Shown: positions 32,684-40,400, numbered from the stretch's first letter. The stretch: DNA of 44,943 bases from a virus (IMGVR_UViG_3300037485_000069:1-44943); one strand, 5' to 3'. A program made the numbers and translations. Notes: generated by a model from the sequence alone, not told the origin.

Positions 32684-33316
32684 TTATACGAAGGGTGGAA
32701 CTTTGGTTGAGGTGCCAAACTTGTCAACTTGGTAGAAGAAGTCCGTACCAATGATGAAAATTGGCGCAGCAAACGTATCGCCTACGTTACCACCGTCCCG
32801 GAACAACCTTACCAGAAACCGCATATTAGGCTGAACAGCCGCAGCGGGGAAGTTGTCGGCGGGATCGTTGAAGTTGATGTAGCTGGTATACGGCGTTCCG
32901 TCTGCTTGACTGGCGTTGATGTAAACAGTGCTCGTTGCAGGGAACACATTAGAAGCGCCGGGGCCATAAGACCATGCGTATGTGAACTCTAGCCCGAAGC
33001 GAACATTCCCAGTGTTAGTGTTTGAGCCCGGTGACCAGTGGATACCGACTACCAAGTCTGTGCCAACAGCGTAGTCAAACGGAACGTCAAATGTAATGAA
33101 GGACTGAGACATCTGCCCATTGGCATACGCCCATGCATCAACCCCCCCTCGGAATGTCTCCAAGGACGGGGCGTTGGCAGTCCCTTCTTCTACGTGCGGC
33201 TCACCACCAATCTGCGACCATGACAAAGCCGTCCTTGCCGCGAGGTCGGCAAAGTTCCCGTCTAGCTCTGAGTATGAGAGCGCAGAGCCTTTGACATCGC
33301 GGTAAACGATGGGCAT
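32684..33316 (-). CDS. Short tail-fibre-like protein (210 aa)
   Basis: The N-terminal SALSYSELDGNFADLAART motif matches the short attachment element (L-x-ELD-x-NF) often found at the start of phage fibres. The rest is a beta-sandwich-like domain (QMSQSFITFDVPFDYAVGTD, VGIHWSPGSNTNTGNVRFG, FIIGTDFFYQVDKFGT). It could be a receptor-binding or decoration component. It lies in a run of fibre-type genes, three bases upstream of the next. Confidence 0.7.
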   Translation of the reverse strand: MPIVYRDVKGSALSYSELDGNFADLAARTALSWSQIGGEPHVEEGTANAPSLETFRGGVDAWAYANGQMSQSFITFDVPFDYAVGTDLVVGIHWSPGSNTNTGNVRFGLEFTYAWSYGPGASNVFPATSTVYINASQADGTPYTSYINFNDPADNFPAAAVQPNMRFLVRLFRDGGNVGDTFAAPIFIIGTDFFYQVDKFGTSTKVPPFV

Positions 33317-33328
33317 TGGGTGCCTTGT

Positions 33329-33733
33329 TTACAGAGCAAAGATGCCGCTACCGTTCCAAGTAATGGTGATGTCGCCGCCGTTTGGAGTAACCGGCAGGCC
33401 AGTAACCGAGGTGTCCAGATAGGCAACAAGCGGGCTGGTGCCAGCAGTGCCCGTATCGACATAGATCACCAGCGCTTCGACCGAGTTGCCAGTCACAGCG
33501 GTATAGGTAACGTCAGCACCGTCAAAGACGCCGTTGGTCACCGACTTGGTAGCACCAATCGTCCCGGCAGTACCAACAACGCCAGTCAGCGAAGTCAGGA
33601 ACTGATGAGCAGCACTGTAGGTGTACACACCCGTATCGACGAGAGCAACCTTAACCGTGCCCGAAAGCAGGTTGGTATTGGTACCAGCACCAAGAATGGT
33701 TTCCTTGTACTTGGGATAAATAGCATTTGCCAT
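33329..33733 (-). CDS. Beta-rich virion protein (134 aa)
   Basis: The protein starts MANAIYPKYKETILGAG and contains VKVALVDTGVYTYSAAHQFL, DVTYTAVTGNSVEALVIY and a final ITITWNGSGIFAL. Proteins of this type recur in phage structural regions. Its core pattern (VKVALxDTxxYTxS...) resembles that of the next gene downstream in coordinate order (33744-34163), so the two may be distant paralogues. The function is unknown; a small surface or tail component is likely. Confidence 0.7.
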   Translation of the reverse strand: MANAIYPKYKETILGAGTNTNLLSGTVKVALVDTGVYTYSAAHQFLTSLTGVVGTAGTIGATKSVTNGVFDGADVTYTAVTGNSVEALVIYVDTGTAGTSPLVAYLDTSVTGLPVTPNGGDITITWNGSGIFAL

Positions 33734-33743
33734 TTCTTACTCC

Positions 33744-34163
33744 TTAAGCGATGCGGATCAGCGCATCTGTTGCGTTATTGGCGGGCATCTGGACAGTGAA
33801 CGTGCCAGCGGTAGAGGTCTTGTCAGAGCCAAAGTCCAACACAGCAATCGCTCGATTAGCCTTGCTGCTATTGTAAATCAATGCGCCGCGAGCGGTGATG
33901 GTAGCGGTAGTCCACGAAGTATCTGCGAAGTCGGCAAAGGCGGTCGTGCCAGAGGACGAGATAGTCGGGCTCGTTAGCGTATTACCACCAGCCGTATAGC
34001 CAACCCCAGTCACTTCATTCGTCACCGAGTAGACAGTCGTAGCCGCACTAAGCGTCGCAGCGCTGGTGTACAGGGCGATCTTAATAACGTCCGTGTCCAA
34101 GTCTTGAATGCCACCAAGGATTTCCACCTTGAAACTTGTACACATTGCTTGAGAGATAGCCAT
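33744..34163 (-). CDS. Beta-rich virion protein, possible paralogue of its neighbour (139 aa)
   Basis: After a short helix (AISQAMCTSFKVEILGG) the protein shows VIKIALYTSAATLSAATTVY, a GYTAGGNTL segment and SWTTATITARGALIYN, then DFGSDKTSTAGTFTVQMP. The pattern -ALYTSAA-LS- with later G-YTAGG is found in unnamed tail or head proteins of many phages. It is adjacent to, and arranged like, the 134-aa gene that follows it in transcription. A GGAG motif precedes its start. Confidence 0.7.
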   Translation of the reverse strand: MAISQAMCTSFKVEILGGIQDLDTDVIKIALYTSAATLSAATTVYSVTNEVTGVGYTAGGNTLTSPTISSSGTTAFADFADTSWTTATITARGALIYNSSKANRAIAVLDFGSDKTSTAGTFTVQMPANNATDALIRIA

Positions 34164-34174
34164 TTGAATGCTCC

Positions 34175-34825
34175 TTAAATAACCTTGGTTCGCAGTTGCC
34201 CGCTACGATAGGCGTCTTGCCGTTGCTTGCCATCGCCAAGATTCTTAAGCAGCGTCAACGACTGCTGATATTCGGCGTTGTACATAGCAATAATATCTTG
34301 CTCTGCCTTCATGAAACGGGCAGCTTCGACCATCACGGCATTAAACAATGCGGAGTCAAAGTTATCTCCAAGCCATGACGTACCCGCACTAACGATGCTC
34401 TGCGGGTAGTAGAAGTAATGAAGCTCAGTGGAGATGGACGCGCTCGGCGTTGGGCCAAGGATCAACGTCAACTCATTCGGGTCATTGCTTGCTGGCCCAA
34501 AGATGGCGTAATACTTAGGCGTCCCAGTGCTAGACGGCGTTGGATAAGCCTCTCGGATGAAGTTTACATCCTTGTTCAGCAGGTAAGTGTACGGACCCGC
34601 TCCACTAAACACAGCAAGGCTAAACACCGACAGGAAGTCGGTCGGAGCAGCAAGGTACGGATTACCCGAAGTCAACGTACCCGTCACGTTCTTACGAAGG
34701 GCGGGCAACTGAACGCTGTTGTAAATCTTTTGTTCCGCCAAATTGGTCATGTCGGCGAAATCGACTGCGGAGAACGTGTTCTCCGTATAGTCTTCAACAG
34801 AGGTCTTGAGTTCGGTGTAATTCAT
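34175..34825 (-). CDS. Neck adaptor-like protein (216 aa)
   Basis: The N-terminal helix (MNYTELKTSVEDYTENTF) followed by FADMTNLAEQKIYNSVQLPA and a beta-rich middle with YLAAPTDFLSVFSLAV resembles the phage adaptor protein family found next to capsid and portal genes. The C-terminal helices (LFNAVMVEAARFMKAEQDI, YNAEYQQSLTLLKNLGDG) are typical of that type. It probably joins portal to tail. The assignment rests on pattern and position. Confidence 0.75.
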   Translation of the reverse strand: MNYTELKTSVEDYTENTFSAVDFADMTNLAEQKIYNSVQLPALRKNVTGTLTSGNPYLAAPTDFLSVFSLAVFSGAGPYTYLLNKDVNFIREAYPTPSSTGTPKYYAIFGPASNDPNELTLILGPTPSASISTELHYFYYPQSIVSAGTSWLGDNFDSALFNAVMVEAARFMKAEQDIIAMYNAEYQQSLTLLKNLGDGKQRQDAYRSGQLRTKVI

Positions 34826-34828
34826 AGC

Positions 34829-35038
34829 TTAAGCCATCGGACCACGGCACATCTTGCCCTTAGTCGCTGCGCCCGTACCACGCATCTTGATGCCAGAGGT
34901 CTTAGCGCCGGGAGGCTTATTGGCTGCGATGCTGCCCACCACCATGCAGCTTTCGTCCTTCAGCGTTTCGGTGTTGCTGCCATCGTAGCCGTTGCCCATC
35001 GGCTTCTTGTAGGGCTTCGGGGTCTTGTAGGTAGCCAT
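34829..35038 (-). CDS. Small basic protein (69 aa)
   Basis: The sequence is Lys/Gly/Pro-rich (YKTPKPYKKPMGNGYDGSN, GAKTSGIKMRGTGAATKGK) and probably unstructured on its own. Its end (RGTGAATKGKMCRGPMA) resembles a short basic motif seen in several unnamed aquatic phage proteins. The start follows the previous stop by two bases. It may bind DNA or the inner capsid surface. The function is unknown. Confidence 0.65.
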   Translation of the reverse strand: MATYKTPKPYKKPMGNGYDGSNTETLKDESCMVVGSIAANKPPGAKTSGIKMRGTGAATKGKMCRGPMA

Positions 35039-35040
35039 GA

Positions 35041-35193
35041 TTAACCCGTCTTTTGGTTAGCGGCACGGGAAAGATTCTTCCCCAGCTTCATGCGGTCTTC
35101 AGACGTAGGGCCACCCTTCTTGTAGCCCTTGGCGTTTTTGCCGTGGGCTTCCTTAGCGGGCAGCTTTGCGTGTTCTTTAAGCGTCATTCCCAT
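35041..35193 (-). CDS. Small basic GG-motif protein (50 aa)
   Basis: This short gene was read by hand. GGAG lies five bases before its first ATG, and its stop is two bases from the next start. The protein (MGMTLKEHAKLPAKEAHGKN, then AKGYKKGGPTSEDRMKLGKN) is strongly basic and has a YKKGG motif like those in the neighbouring virion proteins. The function is unknown; a small DNA- or capsid-associated protein is likely. Confidence 0.65.
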   Translation of the reverse strand: MGMTLKEHAKLPAKEAHGKNAKGYKKGGPTSEDRMKLGKNLSRAANQKTG

Positions 35194-35202
35194 GTCAACT
35201 CC

Positions 35203-35595
35203 TTACGCAGTTATTACTGCTACTGTACCAACATATCCGGTTGCTACCAAGTCATTTGGTGTCAGCCCGTTATCGAAACTACTGGCCCCGCCAACAGGTG
35301 CCCAGCCCCATTGGAATACTCGGCTACCTTCTCCGGTAGAGCCGCCTGCAGTTACGCCGGAGGTGTAATAAGCGTTGAAGTCCGGACGGGGATCGCGCAC
35401 AGCTTGAGGATCGCTGATTGGGTACATACCCAATTGCAACTGCGGTTGATCTTCTTCCCAGCATTCATTGCATACCTTGATTGCAACCTGCTTTGTCTTG
35501 ATGATCAGGTTCTTCAGGTCTTTCAACTTTACACGGATGCCACAACGATCACACTCCGCAATCGCTTTCTTACCCGCTGTAAACCTGTTTGCCAT
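35203..35595 (-). CDS. Zinc-ribbon virion-region protein (130 aa)
   Basis: The first 50 residues contain a zinc ribbon, C15-DR-C18 and C42-NE-C45 (AECDRCGIRVKLKDLKNL, VCNECWEEDQ). The following region (LQLGMYPISDPQAVRDPRPD) matches a pattern often found next to neck genes in aquatic phages. The C-terminus is Gly-rich and beta-like (WGWAPVGGASSFDNGL), as in minor virion proteins. The ribbon could bind DNA or a partner protein. Its role is unknown. Confidence 0.75.
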   Translation of the reverse strand: MANRFTAGKKAIAECDRCGIRVKLKDLKNLIIKTKQVAIKVCNECWEEDQPQLQLGMYPISDPQAVRDPRPDFNAYYTSGVTAGGSTGEGSRVFQWGWAPVGGASSFDNGLTPNDLVATGYVGTVAVITA

Positions 35596-35597
35596 GA

Positions 35598-36290
35598 TCA
35601 GCTAATGAATTGCTGCCTGGGCACGAAACGCACTGCTGCCTTTTCACGATCTTCCGTCGAGGCAAAGTCCCAATCAGTATCGTACTGCCCCTTGAGAATA
35701 TCAAGCCTAGGCAGCGCGTCAGGCAGCTTAATCGCTAGGTAGTACGCAAGCCCAGACACCATTGCCGGGATAAACCGGAACGGCACATCCATCGTGTTAG
35801 AGCCATCGCCAGCGTCCTGAATCCGCCGCAGCCGCCAGTAAATAAACTGGTAAGGAATGGAACCATCGGGCGTAGGCCAGACGGTAACGGTCGGAGTCGG
35901 CGCTTGGCGGTCGATGTAAACTTGAATTGGCCTAGCCTGTGTCAACTTATTTGGAATCGACGAGTACGTAGAAACGCTGATCCGCGTGATGGTCAGGTCG
36001 GCCTGAGTGGAAACATTACCAGCACCAGTGCGAATAACGTGCTCAAGCAGATCAACCGTGTTATCGGGCAGGTTGTATGTAGCCGTGCCTTGAACAAGAT
36101 TGATGGAGCCCTGCTCCACCGTCCAAAGATTGACGCCGCGATTAGCCCAGTCTGCGAAGAGCAGGTTTAGGCTACGCCGCGCAGTCTTGAGGTCATAGCC
36201 CGTCCGTAGCTCCGCTCCGCAGCGCTCAAAGGCTTCCTCGACCAACTCACTCAGGTCAAGGTTGAATACGGAGGTGCCGGAAGTTGCCAT
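35598..36290 (-). CDS. Head-tail adaptor, P22 gp4-like (230 aa)
   Basis: The N-terminal helical half (LSELVEEAFERCGAELRTGY, TARRSLNLLFADWANRGVN) followed by LWTVEQGSINLVQGTATYNL and a beta domain is the pattern of the P22 gp4-like tail accessory family. The later VPFRFIPAMVSGLAYYLAIK and the ending DREKAAVRFVPRQQF are also in keeping. Gp4 extends the portal ring and stabilises packaged DNA. The similarity is from memory of the family pattern. Confidence 0.8.
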   Translation of the reverse strand: MATSGTSVFNLDLSELVEEAFERCGAELRTGYDLKTARRSLNLLFADWANRGVNLWTVEQGSINLVQGTATYNLPDNTVDLLEHVIRTGAGNVSTQADLTITRISVSTYSSIPNKLTQARPIQVYIDRQAPTPTVTVWPTPDGSIPYQFIYWRLRRIQDAGDGSNTMDVPFRFIPAMVSGLAYYLAIKLPDALPRLDILKGQYDTDWDFASTEDREKAAVRFVPRQQFIS

Positions 36291-36293
36291 GAC

Positions 36294-36743
36294 TTAAGCC
36301 TTTTTAGCAGTCTTAGCGGACTGCTTAAACGCATCCGCAGTAGGTGCGACCTTTGCGCCGGGCTTACGCATCTTCTCGCCAGAACCCTTGGCAATACGCT
36401 GCTGCTTGGCGTGGATGTTTGCGTAGAGCCCGACTGCGCCACCAGCTTTATACTCATCAGCCTCAAGATCATTTTTTACGTTAGCTACATTCTTTGCAGC
36501 CTCGTCAACGGTTTCGCCAGCGTTGACACGTTTAACAATCTTATTAAGCACACTGGTGTTTAAGTCATCAAGCCCGTACTTTTTGGCGGCAGCAACAAAC
36601 ACATCCCCGTTCATGCGGGCCGCAGGGTAATCAATTGATCCACCCTTTTTATAAAGGCTGACAGGCTCATCACCGTCCCGCTTCTTGATCGTGCGGGGCT
36701 GCTTCGCGGGGCTAATACACCCCATCCCTCTACTCGGGCGCAT
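36294..36743 (-). CDS. Basic GG-motif protein (149 aa)
   Basis: This protein has two GG motifs (SLYKKGGSIDY, YKAGGAVGLY) and ends in a basic segment (NIHAKQQRIAKGSGEKMRKP) that recurs in many aquatic phages. The middle is a short helical domain (DVFVAAAKKYGLDDLNTSVL, NKIVKRVNAGETVDEAAKNV). The start overlaps the preceding stop by one base (TAATG). It probably is a virion protein associated with the head or neck. No enzymatic function is visible. Confidence 0.75.
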   Translation of the reverse strand: MRPSRGMGCISPAKQPRTIKKRDGDEPVSLYKKGGSIDYPAARMNGDVFVAAAKKYGLDDLNTSVLNKIVKRVNAGETVDEAAKNVANVKNDLEADEYKAGGAVGLYANIHAKQQRIAKGSGEKMRKPGAKVAPTADAFKQSAKTAKKA

Positions 36744-37201
36744 TACCGCATCCTACCTTTGGTCTTGCCGCGTTGGGCGCAGCCGTCGATCATGCCACCT
36801 TTAGCAAACTTGGCGCATCCGCCCTTAGCCATCGGCTTAGACTTTTTCTTAAAGTCTTCAGGCATCAGGTCGCGGGGAGCTTCCTTTTTGCCTTTGAGCT
36901 TTTCAGCAGTGAAGATGTCTGCGTCAGGGTCAGGCTTTTTCTTGCTTGGCTTGGCGACTTCAGGGTCCATAGGAGGCTGGCCCATCTTGGAGGTATAGAT
37001 ACCGCCATCAGCGTATTTCTTCACTTTTCCACCTCGCTTATACATAGTGACAGGCTCTTGCGTACCCATGACTTCGTCAAGCGGTTCTTGCCGCCCACCA
37101 ATTTTGACAGAAGTATCTGGAGCCACCGTGTTTGGATTGGCAAAAGGGTAGGTATTGGGAGTAGCCATACCCCCAACCATAAACCGCTTGGTCTTAGCCA
37201 T
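36743..37201 (-). CDS. Basic GG-motif protein with shared C-terminal tail (152 aa)
   Basis: The start chosen is the ATG overlapping the previous stop by one base (TAATG), giving MAKTKRFMVGGMATPN. The protein contains YKRGGKVKKYADGGIYTSK, MAKGGCAKFAKGG and ends in MIDGCAQRGKTKGRMR. The last 14 residues are almost identical to the end of the gene before it. The middle is charged and low-complexity. It is probably a virion or packaging-associated protein of unknown function. Confidence 0.75.
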   Translation of the reverse strand: MAKTKRFMVGGMATPNTYPFANPNTVAPDTSVKIGGRQEPLDEVMGTQEPVTMYKRGGKVKKYADGGIYTSKMGQPPMDPEVAKPSKKKPDPDADIFTAEKLKGKKEAPRDLMPEDFKKKSKPMAKGGCAKFAKGGMIDGCAQRGKTKGRMR

Positions 37202-37257
37202 TAGAACATCCTGCCTTTGGTCTTGCCACGTTGAGCGCATCCGTCAATCGAGCCGCC
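36746..37257 (-). repeat. Shared C-terminal coding motif in two adjacent genes
   Basis: The 54 bases before the stop codon at 36743 and before the stop at 37201 encode GGMIDGCAQRGKTKGRMR and GGSIDGCAQRGKTKGRMF. The intervals are 36746-36799 and 37204-37257. DNA identity is moderate with mostly silent changes, so the motif is maintained by selection after an old duplication. Confidence 0.8.
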
Positions 37258-38493
37258 TTTGGCGAAGGTTTTGACGGAGCCGCCTTTTTTCATGCCTTGA
37301 GGGGGGCTCTCTTGGTAGTTGGATTGCGGCCTTTGCTGCACCATTTTTGCCATTTGTGCCAGCGTCATTTGCGGAGTAGAAGAAGGCTGTGGCATATCTC
37401 GACCGCCAAATGAACGCCCCGCCTTATCAGCAATTTGTTTACGTTGATCGTATTTACTTTGGTCGAAATTACCCATCATATCCAGCATCCGCTGTTTTTC
37501 AAGCATTTGCTGCTGGCGAAATTTTCCAGTCAACGCCGGGTTGTCGCCACGGTACGCTGTATCCAGGGGCATACCAGAACCTTGCCCCATCTTTGGCTGT
37601 GAACTCTCCAATTGGTCAAAAAATGCTTTTCTAGCAGGACCGGATTCAGGGGGCGACACTTGGCGATCATTAAACCCCGGTTGCTGCGTAGGCACAGAAG
37701 GATTAAATTTTGAAAGTCTCGCCCTAGCGCGTCCAAAAGACCCACCCGAAGAGCCCCTCGACCCTGGCGTACCACTATTGATAGACGAAAGAGGTATAGG
37801 GGCAAAAGGAGCTTTCATGCCGCTATTGGGATTGGCGGAACCCAAACCAACCGTAGGCGCAGGGCTAGCATACTTGGTAGGTTCAGCCATCATGGAGCGA
37901 GCAGGAACCGCTGATGGGAGTTTAGAAGGGGCAGCAAGTCCTGCTGCATATGGGTCTTTGCCACCAGAAACACTTGGACCCATAACAGGCTTTACGGCGC
38001 CAGCCGGAGCGTTAGTTTGGCCCATACCACCGAGGGTCTTTCCTGGGGTCATGGCGGCAGGAGCCGTAGGAGGCGGGACCATCATGGGACGAGCAGGAGC
38101 CGTAGGAGGCGGAGCCATCATCGGCATACCACCGCCAGCAAAGCGTTGAGCCTTGGTCGTGCCTTTAAGCTCACAGCCGCCACCCGCAGCATACTTGGTA
38201 GGCTTTTCCTTGCCAGACTTACCGTGAACGCCTTCGGCCTTCTCCCCCTTTTTGTACAGGGCGAAGCTCTTGGCCTTGACCTTCATTTCCTTAGCCTCTT
38301 CAGCCTTGGACTTTTTGCCCATAAAGGGAGGGAACTTCTTAGCCATATCACCACCTTTTGCAAATTTGCGGCCTTTGTCGGCCTTAAGGAAATCAGCGCC
38401 TACACGCTGCGGGATTCCAGCCTTCTTTGCAAAGGCGGGGTTGTTGGCAACTGCTGCCATAAGATTGTGTTGCTTCTTGGAAGTGCTAGGCAT
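37201..38493 (-). CDS. Conserved GG-motif virion protein, MPSTSKKQHN type (430 aa)
   Basis: The start MPSTSKKQHNLMAAVANNPA then FAKKAGIPQRVGADFLKADK is a well-conserved N-terminus in aquatic phages. An upstream GTG would add three residues but the ATG matches this pattern. Four or five GG motifs follow (KFAKGGDM, KYAAGGGCELKG, RFAGGGMPMM, FAKGGSIDGC). Residues 125-400 are Pro/Ala/Met- and Gln-rich and low in structure. The tail IDGCAQRGKTKGRMF is shared with the next gene. It is probably a virion component. It overlaps the preceding gene by 8 bases. Confidence 0.75.
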   Translation of the reverse strand: MPSTSKKQHNLMAAVANNPAFAKKAGIPQRVGADFLKADKGRKFAKGGDMAKKFPPFMGKKSKAEEAKEMKVKAKSFALYKKGEKAEGVHGKSGKEKPTKYAAGGGCELKGTTKAQRFAGGGMPMMAPPPTAPARPMMVPPPTAPAAMTPGKTLGGMGQTNAPAGAVKPVMGPSVSGGKDPYAAGLAAPSKLPSAVPARSMMAEPTKYASPAPTVGLGSANPNSGMKAPFAPIPLSSINSGTPGSRGSSGGSFGRARARLSKFNPSVPTQQPGFNDRQVSPPESGPARKAFFDQLESSQPKMGQGSGMPLDTAYRGDNPALTGKFRQQQMLEKQRMLDMMGNFDQSKYDQRKQIADKAGRSFGGRDMPQPSSTPQMTLAQMAKMVQQRPQSNYQESPPQGMKKGGSVKTFAKGGSIDGCAQRGKTKGRMF

Positions 38494-38722
38494 GACGCTC
38501 ACGCATATTGTCTAACTTCTTCTCAATCTGGTCGAAGCGGTCGAATAACTGTTTCATGTCCTGACGGAACTCTGCGCGGGTAATGTGATCACGCGCAATC
38601 TCTTCCCGGGTCCGATTGACCAGAATGCTAAGACGTTGAATCTCAGCAAACTTGTCTTTGACGACGAAGCCCATGATACCGAGTACCACGCTTAGAACCG
38701 CGTTCCAAATCATCATTTCCAT
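38486..38722 (-). CDS. Membrane-anchored coiled-coil protein (78 aa)
   Basis: An N-terminal hydrophobic segment (MIWNAVLSVVLGIMGFVV) is followed by a charged helix with heptads (LSILVNRTREEIARDH, QDMKQLFDRFDQIEKKL). Such proteins are found in phage structural and lysis regions. It could be a membrane anchor for assembly, a spanin-like part or an XhlA-like lysis accessory; none is proved. It is coupled to the next gene by overlap. Confidence 0.65.
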   Translation of the reverse strand: MEMMIWNAVLSVVLGIMGFVVKDKFAEIQRLSILVNRTREEIARDHITRAEFRQDMKQLFDRFDQIEKKLDNMRERHA

Positions 38723-38841
38723 GACTTAACACGCCTTTTCCGGATTAACCTTAAACCGCCCAACAATTTCACCGGCTTGGCGTTCAAGCCTCCGGCTTCT
38801 GCTTTGCCTTCTTTCCGGGTCCACGCTGGTGATTTAGCCAT
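38713..38841 (-). pseudogene. Truncated copy of a conserved phage protein (42 aa)
   Basis: The first 22 residues, MAKSPAWTRKEGKAEAGGLN plus AK, match the start of a conserved phage protein of the MAKSPAWxRKEGK type, which is normally about twice as long. After residue 22 the sequence (PVKLLGGLRLIRKRRVKSWK) is unrelated and ends inside the next gene's start. I interpret this as an internal deletion or decay product. It could also be a genuinely short protein. There is no clear Shine-Dalgarno, but the start lies two bases after the previous stop. Confidence 0.5.
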
Positions 38842-38843
38842 GA

Positions 38844-40055
38844 TTATGCCGTAATTGCCTGCAACTCAGCGTTGGTCAGGCGAAGAGGATAGTACGCGAT
38901 GCGGCGGAGGTAAATAACTGAGCCGCCAGAGGTGCGGGACCCAATTCCAAGCCGAGTCACCGTGGGGATAGTGCCTGACGTATCTGTCACAGGAACGCTG
39001 CCGTTAGTTGAAGCAGCAAAATCATTGACGGTATACGCCCCGGCAGTTTTGCGAATTTGGCTTGCAGTAGCCGGGTACAAAGTTGCTTGCGTAGCGCCGC
39101 CAGTAACTATTTCAAAGCCCGCAAGCGTCGAAGTAAGATAGCCAACTTCCATACGGTTGCTGGTACTATTATCATTTAGCGATGCCGCTAACGGGAAAAA
39201 TGTAGCCGGGACCGTGTAATTGACCGAGGATTCTGCATACAACGTCCCCGCACTTGCGTTAAACCAAGGACTCAACGTATTCACGCTTGCCACATCCGCA
39301 CTGCGTGGGAGGGCAGCGGTGGTGGTTGGGATGACGCTGGTGGCAAAGGCCCCAAATTCTAGCTGGGGGAGGCCAACGCGGAGGGTGATATCAACGGCTG
39401 CGCCGTTGGCAATAGCATAGTTAATAAGAGGGCGTATAGACGCAGTAGTTGCACCTCCAGTCGTGGTTAGCGTTGCAGAAGTTCTCTGAGTTGCCAAACC
39501 CGCTGTTGTTGGTGTTGCTATGGCACCAACCTGCCCAGTAACATAAACAATCCCACTTGTGTATTCATACAGTCGGAATGTTGGGCTGGAGATGCCCGTA
39601 AGACTTCCAGCTTGCAGTTTTGTGTAAACTGATCCCGTCCAAGTCTGCCCCGTAAGCGCGGCGACTGCACTTGCGTTTTCAAAAAATACATCTAGCGTCC
39701 CTGCGCCAGAGGCTGTTCCACTAACTCTTAAGTCAATGTAAGTAATACCGCTTTCAGTGCCCGTTCCGACAACTTGGGTTGTCAACCCAGTTGTTGTATT
39801 GATTTGAATTACCCAGTTAGTCGGAGCCGTCCCCGGCGTACCAGCTACAGCACCCACCATCGTGTTGTTGCGGATGGAGTTGGTGCGCGACTCTTCAATC
39901 AGCAGCCCCAGCGCTGCAAGGGTAGACGGGTTGTAGTCAAAACGCGCTGCGTTAATAGCCGCCGTTTGCAGTACCCCAGACGAATTGAAGTACGTACCCG
40001 TGCTAGAGCGGGTAAAGGTGATGATGTCACCGAAGGTTTTGGCGACGAGGGCCAT
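38844..40055 (-). CDS. Lectin-like spike or fibre protein (403 aa)
   Basis: The N-terminal region FGDIITFTRSSTGTYFNSSG followed by FDYNPSTLAALGLLIEESR is a recurrent element of phage spike proteins. The protein is beta-rich with a central LDVFFENASAVAALTGQTWT region, as in carbohydrate-binding modules. It ends in a LamG/concanavalin-type segment (VTRLGIGSRTSGGSVIYLRR, YYPLRLTNAELQAITA). It probably binds sugars and decorates the head or tail. It lies between the small surface proteins and the GG-motif group. Confidence 0.75.
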   Translation of the reverse strand: MALVAKTFGDIITFTRSSTGTYFNSSGVLQTAAINAARFDYNPSTLAALGLLIEESRTNSIRNNTMVGAVAGTPGTAPTNWVIQINTTTGLTTQVVGTGTESGITYIDLRVSGTASGAGTLDVFFENASAVAALTGQTWTGSVYTKLQAGSLTGISSPTFRLYEYTSGIVYVTGQVGAIATPTTAGLATQRTSATLTTTGGATTASIRPLINYAIANGAAVDITLRVGLPQLEFGAFATSVIPTTTAALPRSADVASVNTLSPWFNASAGTLYAESSVNYTVPATFFPLAASLNDNSTSNRMEVGYLTSTLAGFEIVTGGATQATLYPATASQIRKTAGAYTVNDFAASTNGSVPVTDTSGTIPTVTRLGIGSRTSGGSVIYLRRIAYYPLRLTNAELQAITA

Positions 40056-40080
40056 GTATATCCCCGGCTACGTAGACAAC

Positions 40081-40362
40081 TTAGCCGTAAAAAACAACTG
40101 CGGTTGTACCAGCGCCGCAGACAGCGGACACATTCGTGTTGCACTTGATGCCCTCACCGGGCACCAGAATGTAAACCGAGCCAATCGCTGCGGGGCCTGT
40201 AAACGAGAACATCGCCGTACCGCCCGTGCCATCATTCAGAACAACCGTGCCACCCGAGGCGTAGTTGACCGCAATACCCTTGATCCGGGTTGGGCCAGCA
40301 AAGATCGTGGTAGTAGCACCCGCAGCGGCGGAACCGCTTTTAACGTCTGTTTGCATAGACAT
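40081..40362 (-). CDS. Small surface-type virion protein (93 aa)
   Basis: The protein (MSMQTDVKSGSAAAGATTTI, then FAGPTRIKGIAVNYASGGTV) is small, beta-rich and low in charge, like capsid decoration proteins. AGGAG lies before its start. It comes just after the UUCG hairpin, in the run of genes downstream of the capsid gene. The role as a decoration protein is inferred from composition and position. Confidence 0.7.
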   Translation of the reverse strand: MSMQTDVKSGSAAAGATTTIFAGPTRIKGIAVNYASGGTVVLNDGTGGTAMFSFTGPAAIGSVYILVPGEGIKCNTNVSAVCGAGTTAVVFYG

Positions 40363-40377
40363 CTGACACTCCTAGAA

Positions 40378-40398
40378 GAAAGGGGCCGAAGCCCCCTT
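40378..40398 (-). terminator. UUCG-tetraloop hairpin between two virion genes
   Basis: Read on the minus strand, GGGGC-TTCG-GCCCC is followed by TTTCTT. The UUCG tetraloop on a GC stem is exceptionally stable. The site lies in the 38-bp space between the 161-aa and the 93-aa genes, so it may partly stop or pace transcription, or protect the upstream message's 3' end, instead of ending the operon fully. Confidence 0.7.
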
Positions 40399-40400
40399 CA

